Shown: positions 1-9,337, numbered from the stretch's first letter. The stretch is 31,086 nucleotides of DNA from an uncultured Flavobacteriales bacterium (GCA_946479985.1 CAMLIF010000034.1:1-31086); one strand, 5' to 3'. Notes: generated by a model from the sequence alone, not told the origin. Numbers and translations are program-made.

Positions 1-3000
1 ACAAAATGTATCGTGAATCTGTAGCTGGCGGTTCATTCCCAACGGTTTTGGCGCTTTTTTCTGAGCTTACAGATCAATTTGGCGGTGGTGTTCCGCTACA
101 TCCCGGAGCAACGAGACGATTTGCGCATTATTTCTATAACAATACAACTGTTAAACCGGCAGGTCTTTTCTTAGTCGGTAAGGGAATTAATTCGTTTGTA
201 CACCGCTTTGACCCTGCTGCTTCTGCAGAGAACAAAGTTCCTTGTTTAGGATACCCGGGTTCTGATAATGCATTGACATCCGGATTGGGAACAACGATTT
301 ACGAACCGCTCATTCCAACAGGCCGAATTTCAATTGCAACAAACCAGGAGCTGGAAGATTATTTGGCGAAGGTTATTCAATATGAGGATAATCAAAATCC
401 AAATTCCTCGAACTTTGAAGAAAACCTGACACAACAGAAACAAATCCTGCATTTTGTAGGCGGATCATCCACACAGCAGCAAACAAACTTCCAAAGCTGG
501 ATGAACACTATGAAGGCAATTGCGGAAGATTCGCTTTATGCCGGAAACGTTACCAGTTACTTTAAATCAACCAGCGACCCCTTAGATCCAGCTGTTGTAG
601 CAGGTGTTACTGAAAAAATTGCAGCGGGTGTTTCAATCATGAACTTTTTTGGCCATGCCGCGCAATCGAATAACGGCTTTGAAATAAATATTGATGAGCC
701 TTCCAACTGGAACAATACAGGAAAGTACCCTGTAGTTATCGGAAACTCCTGTCATAACGGCGATATATATGCTTCCGGTAATAGCTCAACATCCGAACGA
801 TTTGTAAATATCCCGCAGGAAGGGGCAATTGGGTTTATCTCGAGTGTAGGATTGGGTTTCGATACTTATTTGCGTGAATATTCTACAGAATTGTATCGCC
901 AGTTTTCGAACAAAAATTACGGTAAATCTTTTGGCTACCAGATACAACAGGGCATAAAGACTTTGCAGTTTCCAAATCAAAACATCCTGTACGAATCTAC
1001 TTACCATCAAATGGCTTTGAACGGTGATCCGCTGCTTCGAATCAATTTTCAGGAAGAACCGGAGATTACCATCGAACAATCCGACCTATCCTTTTCGCCA
1101 TCCAATATTACACTGGCAGTTGACAGCATAGAGCTTACTTTCACTGTAAGAAATATTGGTCTAGCTATTTATGATTCTGTTTCAGTAGAGATTCGAAGAG
1201 ATTTCCCCGGATCAAATATAGACTCTGTGTATCACTTCTTTATCCCCTCTTTGAACTATGACACTACCGTTACCAAAAGTTTCCCGCTCCAGCCGGAAAT
1301 CAGCGGTGGGATTAACCAGTTTACCGTTTCAGTAGATATTCCGTCTTTTCATTCTGAGCAGTTTGAAGAAGTGACCAATAACACGGCAACATCCAACTTC
1401 TTCATTCCCATCAGCGGAATTAATCCAATCTGGCCGTACAATTACGCTGTTGTTCCCTATGACACAGTTACCGTAAAAGCCTCAACCATTAACCCGATTG
1501 CTGATGAAAACACTTATCTCTTTGAACTTGATACTACCGATACTTATGATAGCCCGCAATTAAGACGTTTCTCCGTAACAGAATTAGGAGGAGTTAAAGA
1601 AGTTCCATTCAATTCATGGAAAAACGCAAGCGGAGCATCCTTTCCATTGGTTTGTACTGACAGTACAGTTTATTTCTGGCGTGTTGCAGTGGACAGTTCT
1701 GTTTTACGGTGGTCTGAATTCTCGTTTCAATATATTCCTGGAAAACGCGGCTGGGGACAAGATCATTTCTTCCAGTTCAAGAACAATGATTTTAGCGTAG
1801 TACACTACAATAGAGCAGATCGAATCAGAGAGTTTTTACCCGGGCAGGCACATACTATGTACGCTATGGCATACGATAATGAATCATGGGATAATCAGTG
1901 GGGAATAGACGGGCCTGGAAATTATTTTGATTATGCCACGGTTTTTGGAGGTGCACATCCCGGAATATATGTAGGAGTATTAGATCCAATAACACTCCTA
2001 CCTTGGTATACCTTTTATGGAACTGAAAATCCGGACCATGATTTCGGAAACGGAAATACTCAAGGTGGCTATAACTCTCACTCAAGACCCGAGGCTTATT
2101 TCGCATTTAACCAAGATAGCCCAACGGAACTTGCCGCTTTCGAGAACATGATAGAAAACGAGATTCCAGACGGTCATTTAGTAACCATTTATTCAGTTCC
2201 GGGAGCAGCTTACAGTAACTGGACGGCTATGCAACCAAGTCTCTACAACATGTTTACCGATCTTGGATCAACACTTGTAAATAGTTCCCAGCCGGAAAAA
2301 CCGTTTGCCATGATTTTCCGAATGGGAGATCCTGCATCCTTAATTGAAAAACATTACCCGGATACTATTTCATCGGCATCATTCTCATCACATGTACTAG
2401 TCGAATTTCCTTTTCTTGAATCGGATTATATCGGAATTGAAAAAACACCATTGATAGGTCCTTCTTTTGAATGGCAAACACTATATTGGAAACGCGACTC
2501 ACTGGATCTTACACCTGTTGACAGTGTGCGTTTACGCATTGAACGCTACGATATCAACCAGGCCCTTCAAAGCACTGTTGATCTTGCGTTTACACCAGAT
2601 GATTCACTTCTGAACCTGAATTCGGTGGTTGACGCAAACACCTATCCATATATTCGTTTGAATATTTACAACCAGGATGGAGCGAATTTCACACCTGCTC
2701 AAATAGACCGATTACACGTATTGTACTCACCGGCTCCGGAAGCAGCAATAGATGGAACCGCCGGTTATTATATCAGCCCGCATCCTGATTCTCTAAACGA
2801 AGGTCAGCAAGTACATTTTGCAGTCGACATCGTGAATGTGAGTGATTACGATATGGATTCGCTTCTTATAAATTATCGTTTGGAAGACGTGAACCATCAA
2901 ATGCATACCATTCCTTATGTACGCCAGAAAGCGCTTTTAAGCGGTGAGGTATTCAGAGATACAGTTACGTTTACAACCTTGGATTTTGGTGGCTACAACG

Positions 3001-3848
3001 GGTTCTGGATGGAAGTAAATCCATATATCAACGGAAGCATTTATGTTACTGATCAGTTGGAACAATACCATTTCAACAATCTCCTGAATATCCCGATCCA
3101 GGTCGATCCGGATGATGAACACCCGATTTTAGACGTTACTTTCAACGGACGACATATCTTGAACAACGACATAGTGGACCCGGAAAGTGAAATTGTGATC
3201 TCATTGAAAGACGACAATCCATATCTCGTAATGAACAGCGACATGGACACGACTCTTTTTGGAATATACATAACTGATCCTTCCGGAAACATTTCACGCA
3301 TTCCGTTCATGGACAACCAGGGAAACATTGTCATGCAGTGGTATCTGGCCAACGCACAAACAAAAAAATTCAAAATTGTTTACCCGGCGGCATTCCAGCA
3401 AAACGGTACATATACCCTATTGGTTCAGGGAACCGATAAAAGCGGAAATATTTCAGGCGATTACGAATATCGTGTGAAATTTGAGATCATCCGGGAAAGC
3501 TCCATTACATATTTGATGAATTACCCGAATCCATTCTCTACAAGTACCCGCTTTGTGTTTACCCTCACCGGAAGTGAAGAACCGGAAGATGTGCTGATCC
3601 AGATCATGACAGTTTCAGGCCGTGTGATACGCGAAATAAACGAAGACCAGCTTGGGCAGGTTTACATCGGGCGAAACATTTCGGAATACGCCTGGGATGG
3701 AACAGATGAGTTTGGTGATCCTTTAGCGAATGGCGTATACCTGTATCGCGTAAAAGCCAAAATTAACGGTGAAGACATCAAGCACCGTGATTCCGGAGCC
3801 GACCAATACTTCAAAGAAGAATTCGGGAAAATGTATTTGATGAGATAG
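1..3848 (+). CDS. porU2: PorU2-like C25 cysteine peptidase of the type IX secretion system (5' end missing)
   Basis: The reading frame is open to the left edge, so the first ATG at base 6 is probably internal and the start lies upstream. Numbering from that ATG, residues 1-350 resemble a gingipain-type C25 peptidase. A FFGHA motif gives a candidate catalytic His217 and a GNSCHNG motif gives Cys249; the 32-residue spacing is close to that of the gingipain His/Cys dyad. A CARDB-like beta domain follows (about 353-475), then a long beta-rich region. The C-terminus has an NYPNPF motif near 1172, a WDGTDEFGDPLANGVYLYRV stretch, and ends in FGKMYLMR. That ending is one I associate with the family named putative T9SS sortase PorU2, rather than canonical PorU. 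It probably acts at the outer membrane or cell surface on T9SS cargo, but the substrate is unknown. A secreted gingipain-like protease is the alternative. Confidence 0.82.
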   Translation, partial: KMYRESVAGGSFPTVLALFSELTDQFGGGVPLHPGATRRFAHYFYNNTTVKPAGLFLVGKGINSFVHRFDPAASAENKVPCLGYPGSDNALTSGLGTTIYEPLIPTGRISIATNQELEDYLAKVIQYEDNQNPNSSNFEENLTQQKQILHFVGGSSTQQQTNFQSWMNTMKAIAEDSLYAGNVTSYFKSTSDPLDPAVVAGVTEKIAAGVSIMNFFGHAAQSNNGFEINIDEPSNWNNTGKYPVVIGNSCHNGDIYASGNSSTSERFVNIPQEGAIGFISSVGLGFDTYLREYSTELYRQFSNKNYGKSFGYQIQQGIKTLQFPNQNILYESTYHQMALNGDPLLRINFQEEPEITIEQSDLSFSPSNITLAVDSIELTFTVRNIGLAIYDSVSVEIRRDFPGSNIDSVYHFFIPSLNYDTTVTKSFPLQPEISGGINQFTVSVDIPSFHSEQFEEVTNNTATSNFFIPISGINPIWPYNYAVVPYDTVTVKASTINPIADENTYLFELDTTDTYDSPQLRRFSVTELGGVKEVPFNSWKNASGASFPLVCTDSTVYFWRVAVDSSVLRWSEFSFQYIPGKRGWGQDHFFQFKNNDFSVVHYNRADRIREFLPGQAHTMYAMAYDNESWDNQWGIDGPGNYFDYATVFGGAHPGIYVGVLDPITLLPWYTFYGTENPDHDFGNGNTQGGYNSHSRPEAYFAFNQDSPTELAAFENMIENEIPDGHLVTIYSVPGAAYSNWTAMQPSLYNMFTDLGSTLVNSSQPEKPFAMIFRMGDPASLIEKHYPDTISSASFSSHVLVEFPFLESDYIGIEKTPLIGPSFEWQTLYWKRDSLDLTPVDSVRLRIERYDINQALQSTVDLAFTPDDSLLNLNSVVDANTYPYIRLNIYNQDGANFTPAQIDRLHVLYSPAPEAAIDGTAGYYISPHPDSLNEGQQVHFAVDIVNVSDYDMDSLLINYRLEDVNHQMHTIPYVRQKALLSGEVFRDTVTFTTLDFGGYNGFWMEVNPYINGSIYVTDQLEQYHFNNLLNIPIQVDPDDEHPILDVTFNGRHILNNDIVDPESEIVISLKDDNPYLVMNSDMDTTLFGIYITDPSGNISRIPFMDNQGNIVMQWYLANAQTKKFKIVYPAAFQQNGTYTLLVQGTDKSGNISGDYEYRVKFEIIRESSITYLMNYPNPFSTSTRFVFTLTGSEEPEDVLIQIMTVSGRVIREINEDQLGQVYIGRNISEYAWDGTDEFGDPLANGVYLYRVKAKINGEDIKHRDSGADQYFKEEFGKMYLMR

Positions 3849-3928
3849 GCTTTATACCTCTTTGAATCAGATAATTGAATAGCTTGGAACAATAGAGTTA
3901 ATCGTCGAAAATAAGCTCCTAAGCTCTT

Positions 3929-5164
3929 CTAGAAAAACCTGCACGAAAAAATCGCGGTGTCATCAACCAGTTTCAGGTTTCCGCGCCACTCATCCAGTTT
4001 GGAGAAGATGATGTTATTCATATCCTCCATGCTTAAACGATTGAAATTATGGACAATCTTAATCAATTGCTCCAATTCGAAATGTTCTTTTTTATCGTTT
4101 TCCAATTCTACTACACCGTCTGTGTAAAGAACCATGGTGGTGTTTGGTTCCAGAATTTCTGTTCCTATTTCCAAAAACGGTAATTCATCAAACATTCCAA
4201 GACCGACACAGCCTTTTTCCAGTAAAATACTGGTTTTTCCATCTGTAATAAACGGCTGATTGTGTCCGGCATTCACATAGGTTAATTCGCGTGTACTGGC
4301 ATTGTAAGTTGCCATAAAGAAAGTAATGAACTTCTCTCCCATTGCACTTCTTGTAACGGTTTTATTCAGCTCAATAATGAGTGTACGCATATCGAACCAC
4401 TGGAACTGTACAAATGCGCGGACAGTGGCCTGAAAATTAGCCATCAGCATGGCAGCACTCACTCCTTTTCCTGAAACGTCGGCAATACAAATCACATATC
4501 TGTCATCGTCTAAAGGAATGAAATCGTAATAATCGCCGCTTACAATATGTCGTGGAATGAAACGCGCCGAAATATCCATGCGTTTATTGGAAGGTAAAAC
4601 CGCCGGAAAAAGCAATTTCTGCATTTCAGAAGCTACTTCCAGTTCTTTTTTCAGACGTTCCTGCTTGAGCTGTTCTTTAGCCAAACGCTTGTTCTCAATT
4701 GCCATTACAACAATACTTGTAAGCGTTTGCACGAAACTCATGCTCTTCAGTGTTTCCGAAAGCCGCTGGTGGCGTTTCTCGATTCCACCGATCAGCAAAA
4801 AAGCCAAAGGTTCGTTCTTTTGGAATACCGGAATAACTACATCAAAATCGCTCAACATAGAACTCTGACTCGATTCAATTACGGTAATCTCTTTAAAACG
4901 AAGTAATTCCTGAACAACAGAAAGGTCTTTGATACGACTTCGGGTACCAACTCTTAAAAGACAGGAGAAATCTTTTTCCTTGTTGAAGAGCATGAAACGA
5001 TCGAAACCGAGTTGTTCACGCATAATGAATTCAAAAAGACGGGTAATCTGTTCAACGGAATGATTGGAGGTTATGGCACGAGAAATTTCCAGTAATGAAT
5101 TCAAATGAAACTCATCTTCCTGAGTACCAGGCCTCACTCGTGTCAATAATTGCTCTCGCCGCAT
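3929..5164 (-). CDS. GAF-domain SpoIIE-type (PP2C) serine/threonine phosphatase
   Basis: A cytosolic protein of 411 residues with no signal peptide or membrane segment. Residues 25-155 look like a GAF-type sensor domain. A charged helical linker, probably a coiled coil, spans 155-182. Residues 195-411 form a PP2C/SpoIIE phosphatase with the metal-binding aspartates visible: SGDYYD (Asp211), ADVSGKG (Asp229), LYTDG (Asp349) and DDTA (Asp401/402), plus the VNAGHN motif at 297-302. Proteins of this design, like RsbU and RsbP, dephosphorylate anti-sigma-factor antagonists in response to a signal. No antagonist, anti-sigma factor or sigma factor gene is in the window, so the partner is unknown. 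It lies 98 bases downstream of the E1 gene on the same strand, with a hairpin-forming sequence in its leader. It converges with the PorU2-like gene, and I see no convincing terminator in the 80 bases between them. Confidence 0.9.
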   Translation of the reverse strand: MRREQLLTRVRPGTQEDEFHLNSLLEISRAITSNHSVEQITRLFEFIMREQLGFDRFMLFNKEKDFSCLLRVGTRSRIKDLSVVQELLRFKEITVIESSQSSMLSDFDVVIPVFQKNEPLAFLLIGGIEKRHQRLSETLKSMSFVQTLTSIVVMAIENKRLAKEQLKQERLKKELEVASEMQKLLFPAVLPSNKRMDISARFIPRHIVSGDYYDFIPLDDDRYVICIADVSGKGVSAAMLMANFQATVRAFVQFQWFDMRTLIIELNKTVTRSAMGEKFITFFMATYNASTRELTYVNAGHNQPFITDGKTSILLEKGCVGLGMFDELPFLEIGTEILEPNTTMVLYTDGVVELENDKKEHFELEQLIKIVHNFNRLSMEDMNNIIFSKLDEWRGNLKLVDDTAIFSCRFF

Positions 5165-5191
5165 AGATCCTGAGAACCATAAACAGTTCTC

Positions 5192-5209
5192 CCTAATTAT
5201 AAAATTAGG
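5192..5209 (-). promoter_or_regulatory. Perfect inverted repeat in the leader of the phosphatase gene
   Basis: CCTAATT and AATTAGG form perfect 7-base arms around a 4-base centre, 27 bases before the start codon. It could be an operator or a small RNA hairpin. No U-tract follows, so it is not a typical terminator. Function is inferred only from position. Confidence 0.35.
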
Positions 5210-5262
5210 TTCAAATGAGCAATCGTTTTCAGTAAAAGCGAATACTTATAACTAATAGAATG

Positions 5263-7353
5263 TTAATAGTTGAGCAGCTCAATTAAAGCAACGCGCACTT
5301 TATCTGCATTCGGCAGTAATTCTGCTTCCAGTGCCGAATTCAGAGGAATTGCGGGAGTATCAACCGAGCCTACAATACTAATAGGAGCATCCAACGATTT
5401 AAAGTTATCACGTTGAATTCTACCAGCCAGGCCAAGTGTAAATGAAGCTTCAATAGATTCCTCAGTCACAAGCATTACTTTCCCATGACGTGAAGCTGCT
5501 TCATTGATAGCATCGTGATCCAACGGATTGATAGAACGTAAATCCAGAATCTCTACTTTATCTTTATATTCTTTGGCTGCTTCAAGTGACCAATAAACTC
5601 CGCGTCCGTATGTTATGATAACACAAGATTCTCCTTTTGAAACACTTTCTGCAGAGGCAGACTGAACCGTTCTTGCCTTTCCAATCGGAATCACGTAATC
5701 TTCATCAGGTTCAATTGACATTGCGCCTTCTGTTCCCGGTATTTTCGACCAGTAAAGTCCTTTATGTTCCAGAATTACAACCGGATTAGGATCGTAATAT
5801 GCTGCCTTTAATAAGCCTTTCAAATCGGCACCCGTTGACGGATACACAACCTTAATTCCTCGGATATTCGCTAAAACCGATTCAACACTGGAAGAATGGT
5901 ATGGTCCGCCCGATCCGTAGGCTCCGATAGGAACACGAATCACACAGCTCACCGGCCATTTACCGTTCGACAAATAATTGGAACGGGAAACCTCTGTAAA
6001 CAATTGATTTAGTCCCGGCCAAATATAATCGGCAAACTGAACCTCAACGAACGGTTTTAATCCAACCGCCGACATACCAACAGTAGAACCAATGATAAAT
6101 GCCTCCTGAATGGGCGTATTGAATACACGATCATCACCAAAAGTCTGCGCAAGTGTTGCCGCTTCACGGAAAACTCCTCCTAAACGACCGCCAACATCTT
6201 GTCCGTAAAGCAACGCTTCCGGATGTTTCGCCATCAGTTCACGAACAGCAAAAAGAGCGCTGTCAACCATTACGGTTTTTTTCTTCCCTTTCGGTTCACG
6301 TTCACCTTTTTCTTCAGTAATTGGAGTTGGAGCAAAAATATGATCTGTCACAGAAGACAAAAGCGGTTCCTCCGCATTCAATGCTCTGTCGTAATCAGTA
6401 TCGACCAATTTACGAGCTTCAGCTTCAATATTTATTACGTCTGCCTGACCAGCTAGTTCGGCAACAATTTCTTTTAATTTTGGGTATGGATCGCGGGTGG
6501 CGGCTTCTTCCAGATCATCGCGATACCATTCTTTTCGAACTCCGGAAGTGTGGTGTCCTAAAAGCGGAACTTTCGCATGAATGATAAACGGACGACGTTC
6601 TCTTCGAACAATCTCAAAAACCTCCTGAACTGTCTGGAAAGACAAATCAAAATCACTTCCATCAATGGTACGAACATCGATTCCATTGAACCCACGCGCG
6701 TAATGTGTCATATCCTGAGCACGTGTTTCTTCAGCATTTGCCGAGATATCCCAACCATTGTCCTGAACCAGGAAAACAATCGGAAACTGTTTTAATGCAG
6801 CCATTTGAAGAGCTTCAGAAACTTCCCCTTCCGTGCATGAAGCATCACCCAATGAACAAACAACAACCGGATTTTCACCTTTGAAATCTTCGGCAATTCC
6901 GGTTTTTTCCTTATACTGAATTCCCATTGCAATTCCGGTAGTTGGAATCGCCTGCATTCCTGTTGCTGAGGATTGATGTGGAATTTTCGGAAAACCTTCT
7001 CTGTTTAATGAAGGGTGCGAATAATAAGTTCTTCCTCCGGAAAACGGATCGTCTTTCTTTGCAAAAACCTGAAGCATCAATTCATAGGGAGACATTCCGA
7101 TTCCTAACAAAATGCTGTCGTCACGGTAATACGGGGAAACCCAGTCCTGAGGAAGAAGCTGAAGACCAACAGCTAACTGAATTGCTTCATGCCCGCGTGA
7201 AGTGGCGTGTACATATTTAGCCGTTATTTCTTTATTCGCTTCATACTTCTCTGCCAACGTTTTAGCTGTTGCCATTAAACGAAAAGCCTTCAACAATGTT
7301 TCTTTAGACGTTTTGATATTCGCTTTTTTGGATTCGGCAAGTGTTTCTCCCAT
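5263..7353 (-). CDS. Thiamine-dependent 2-oxoacid dehydrogenase E1 component, alpha and beta subunits fused
   Basis: This E1 decarboxylates a 2-oxoacid and passes the acyl group to a lipoyl E2. The closest general match is branched-chain 2-oxoacid (2-oxoisovalerate) dehydrogenase. Residues 1-335 are the alpha half: RGHEA at 53-57, a thiamine-diphosphate motif starting at LGDAS (168-172) and ending at QDNGW (197-201), and HHTS at 267-270 followed by YRDD. A Glu/Lys-rich linker spans about 346-360. Residues 361-696 are the beta half, with the probable cofactor-activating Glu417 (NTPIQEAF) and His486 (GPYHSSS). In many organisms the two halves are separate genes; fused versions are common in Bacteroidota. 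No E2 or E3 gene is nearby. A TATCTTTG element sits 17 bases upstream of the ATG. The exact substrate cannot be decided from sequence; pyruvate and branched-chain acids are both possible. Confidence 0.92.
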   Translation of the reverse strand: MGETLAESKKANIKTSKETLLKAFRLMATAKTLAEKYEANKEITAKYVHATSRGHEAIQLAVGLQLLPQDWVSPYYRDDSILLGIGMSPYELMLQVFAKKDDPFSGGRTYYSHPSLNREGFPKIPHQSSATGMQAIPTTGIAMGIQYKEKTGIAEDFKGENPVVVCSLGDASCTEGEVSEALQMAALKQFPIVFLVQDNGWDISANAEETRAQDMTHYARGFNGIDVRTIDGSDFDLSFQTVQEVFEIVRRERRPFIIHAKVPLLGHHTSGVRKEWYRDDLEEAATRDPYPKLKEIVAELAGQADVINIEAEARKLVDTDYDRALNAEEPLLSSVTDHIFAPTPITEEKGEREPKGKKKTVMVDSALFAVRELMAKHPEALLYGQDVGGRLGGVFREAATLAQTFGDDRVFNTPIQEAFIIGSTVGMSAVGLKPFVEVQFADYIWPGLNQLFTEVSRSNYLSNGKWPVSCVIRVPIGAYGSGGPYHSSSVESVLANIRGIKVVYPSTGADLKGLLKAAYYDPNPVVILEHKGLYWSKIPGTEGAMSIEPDEDYVIPIGKARTVQSASAESVSKGESCVIITYGRGVYWSLEAAKEYKDKVEILDLRSINPLDHDAINEAASRHGKVMLVTEESIEASFTLGLAGRIQRDNFKSLDAPISIVGSVDTPAIPLNSALEAELLPNADKVRVALIELLNY

Positions 7354-7370
7354 CAGTAAAATTTGAGGAA

Positions 7371-7404
7371 CAAAGATAAGACAAGCCTATTAAAAATCAC
7401 ACAA
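7371..7404 (-). promoter_or_regulatory. Candidate Bacteroidota-type promoter for the fused E1 gene
   Basis: On the minus strand, TATCTTTG (7371-7378) matches the TAnnTTTG -7 element. A TTG at 7402-7404 lies 23 bases further upstream as a loose -33 element. The -7 element ends 17 bases before the ATG, implying a short leader. Confidence 0.55.
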
Positions 7405-7468
7405 CTTGACCGAAGATTAACTTAATTGCAAAGAAGAACTTATTATACCGGATAATTAAATTGATTTT

Positions 7469-9235
7469 CTAGTACATCACATTCACGTGACCATTCTCTT
7501 CGATCTTTTCGTCGCTCTTATCGCTCTTGAAAGAAATCGTCCAACTATAACTTCCTTTTGGAACAAGTTTACCGTGATATGTTCCATCCCAACCTTTAGT
7601 AGCATCTTTCGTTTCAAAGACAGTTTCTCCCCAACGGTTGTAGATCGTCATATGAAAACTGTATTCATCGAAACCAGTTGTAAATACGGGCGTAAAAATG
7701 TTGTTATTCTCGTCCCCGTCAGGTGTAAATGTATTTGGAACATAATAAATAGACGGACTTTCAACGACTACAATCAATCGAACTGAGTCTATACAACCAC
7801 CGGCACTTTCAGCAATCACCCATACTTCCTGATTTCCATCCACCGCTTCGAAAGTGTGCGAAAGACTGGTAGCATTTGATTGAGATTGATCCGGAAAAAC
7901 CCATGTGTAATCATAAATAGGTGGAGAAACAACGCATTGACCAACCGGATTACTTATATCCATCGGATTCGGAGTAATACTTGCTGTAAAGTCAATATTA
8001 TCGGTTACTGTTACAGTTGATGTTGCAGATGCAGTACAGCCACCAGAAGTTACTGAAACAGTATAAACAGTTGTAGCACCAGGAGTAGCCTGAACCGTTG
8101 CTCCAGTTGTTGCACTTAAACCTGTGGACGGAGACCACGTAAAAGGCCCTGTTCCCGTAGCTGTCAAAACAGCAGTTTCTCCCGGACACATCGAGGCATC
8201 ATTTACGTCTACAGTTGGAACTGTTGCATCCGGAATATTAATCTCATCTGTGGCACAATCAGTTCCCTCAATGTAAACAACCTGAAAATCGCCACCACCA
8301 AGACTGAGCGCAGAAACATTTAACGTAGCATTTGTTTGCCCGACAATTGCAACACCATCCTGATACCATTGGTATGTTCCGCCAGTGGAAGAAACTGTTG
8401 CTGTAATAACAAGAGAATTAGCACATAACGATCCGGAAGAAGCAACACTCACTGATCCAAATGAACTGGAAGTATTCACAATCAGATTATCGGCAATCAC
8501 ATACGGAAAACAAGCATCGAAAGTAGACGGATAACCAGCTGCTAATTGACATGGAGGACCAATAACCAATGTTGTGTAATTTGCAGTTGGAGTAAAAGTA
8601 ATTGTCAGTAAATGGTATTGAGCATCCGCCGCTAATGAAGCTGACCCTAAGGCAACAAATGGTGTTCCCGGGCAATCCATTCCGAAAAAAGGAATGTCTG
8701 AACAGCTGGTTGAACCAAAAATTGTCCATTGCAACGGCGTAAGTGATGAAATATCACATGCGGTGGTCCCACTCGGATCTATTCCGAACATCGCCGCAGA
8801 CATCTGAATAGTATATGGTGTTCCAGCAACTAATGGTGTTGTTAAACATGCTCCGATATATTCTTTGTAATCCTGGCATGCTACGGCACCCACAGCTCCA
8901 TCGCCATCAGGAAAAGGAGTCAGCCCGGCATCAATTGCACCACCCATTACGAAATCACAGGTATTCATATAATCTGAAGTAGCATCGGAGGCCTGAATCC
9001 AGCCCTGGGCACAGTTTAATTCCGAATAGAACGTTGGGCAGCATGCCTGAACTTCAAAAGACGGATTAGGAATAAGTGAAGAAGGAGTTCCTCCTCCCGA
9101 TGAAGTACATGTACATTCGGAATCATTAAGATCAACAAGGCCGTCGGCATCATCATCTATACCATTATTACATATTTCCTGGGAAAAGAGTAGATTACCA
9201 GTCAGTATAAAGGCAAAAAGTAGGATCGATTTCAT
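7469..9235 (-). CDS. Secreted protein with T9SS type B (gliding-motility-associated) C-terminal sorting domain
   Basis: I chose the ATG at 9235 because it gives a clean signal peptide (MKSILLFAFILTGNLLFSQ). The GTG at 9250 would add five residues and lies inside an inverted repeat. The mature N-terminus carries a Cys-flanked, Asp-rich stretch (CNNGIDDDADGLVDLNDSEC), of a kind common in exported Bacteroidota proteins and plausibly calcium-binding. The middle is Thr/Ser/Gly-rich with Ig- or PKD-like repeats. The last ~90 residues (YVPNTFTPDGDENN, YNRWGETVFET, GWDGTYHG, KGSYSW) match the CHU_C/type B sorting signal, which directs export by the T9SS and attachment to or release from the surface. 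It is likely a surface or extracellular beta-rich protein; an adhesin role is possible but not shown. Confidence 0.9.
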   Translation of the reverse strand: MKSILLFAFILTGNLLFSQEICNNGIDDDADGLVDLNDSECTCTSSGGGTPSSLIPNPSFEVQACCPTFYSELNCAQGWIQASDATSDYMNTCDFVMGGAIDAGLTPFPDGDGAVGAVACQDYKEYIGACLTTPLVAGTPYTIQMSAAMFGIDPSGTTACDISSLTPLQWTIFGSTSCSDIPFFGMDCPGTPFVALGSASLAADAQYHLLTITFTPTANYTTLVIGPPCQLAAGYPSTFDACFPYVIADNLIVNTSSSFGSVSVASSGSLCANSLVITATVSSTGGTYQWYQDGVAIVGQTNATLNVSALSLGGGDFQVVYIEGTDCATDEINIPDATVPTVDVNDASMCPGETAVLTATGTGPFTWSPSTGLSATTGATVQATPGATTVYTVSVTSGGCTASATSTVTVTDNIDFTASITPNPMDISNPVGQCVVSPPIYDYTWVFPDQSQSNATSLSHTFEAVDGNQEVWVIAESAGGCIDSVRLIVVVESPSIYYVPNTFTPDGDENNNIFTPVFTTGFDEYSFHMTIYNRWGETVFETKDATKGWDGTYHGKLVPKGSYSWTISFKSDKSDEKIEENGHVNVMY

Positions 9236-9242
9236 TAAAGTA

Positions 9243-9275
9243 TTTTTCACATTAAGAACGTTTCAATGTGAAAAA
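9243..9275 (-). promoter_or_regulatory. 11-bp perfect inverted repeat just upstream of the sorting-domain gene
   Basis: TTTTTCACATT (9243-9253) and AATGTGAAAAA (9265-9275) are perfect inverted arms around 11 bases. The repeat ends 7 bases before the ATG at 9235. It is not followed by a U-tract in either direction. It may be an operator or a leader hairpin covering the start region; no regulator can be named. Confidence 0.45.
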
Positions 9276-9281
9276 GGTTGT

Positions 9282-9294
9282 TTGTAAATTACAA
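9282..9294. promoter_or_regulatory. 13-bp palindrome TTGTAAATTACAA
   Basis: Six-base arms TTGTAA/TTACAA around one central base, between the terminator of the S9 peptidase gene and the 11-bp repeat. It resembles a dimeric-regulator half-site pair, but this is inferred from symmetry alone. Confidence 0.35.
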
Positions 9295-9301
9295 TTGAAT
9301 G

Positions 9302-9337
9302 AAAAAAAAACTGTCCCAACAAATTCAGAACAGCTTT
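9302..9337 (-). terminator. Rho-independent terminator after the S9 peptidase gene
   Basis: Read on the minus strand, a stem (AAGCTGTTCT pairing with GGGACAGTTTT using a few G-U pairs) with a loop of about 9 bases runs straight into nine T residues. It lies 12 bases beyond the stop codon of the peptidase gene, so the sorting-domain gene downstream should need its own promoter. Confidence 0.7.

Noticed and set aside
786..3373. Several minus-strand open frames of 61-106 codons inside the peptidase gene
   Set aside because: They lie wholly inside a well-supported gene, have no family resemblance, and look like chance antisense frames.
3849..3928. Terminator between the PorU2-like gene and the phosphatase gene
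   Set aside because: Only a short direct repeat (AAGCTC twice) and distant AGCTT/AAGCT arms are seen; no compact stem with a T-tract.
9236..9250. GTG start at 9250 for the sorting-domain protein
   Set aside because: It adds five residues before a complete signal peptide and falls inside the 11-bp inverted repeat; the ATG at 9235 is better.
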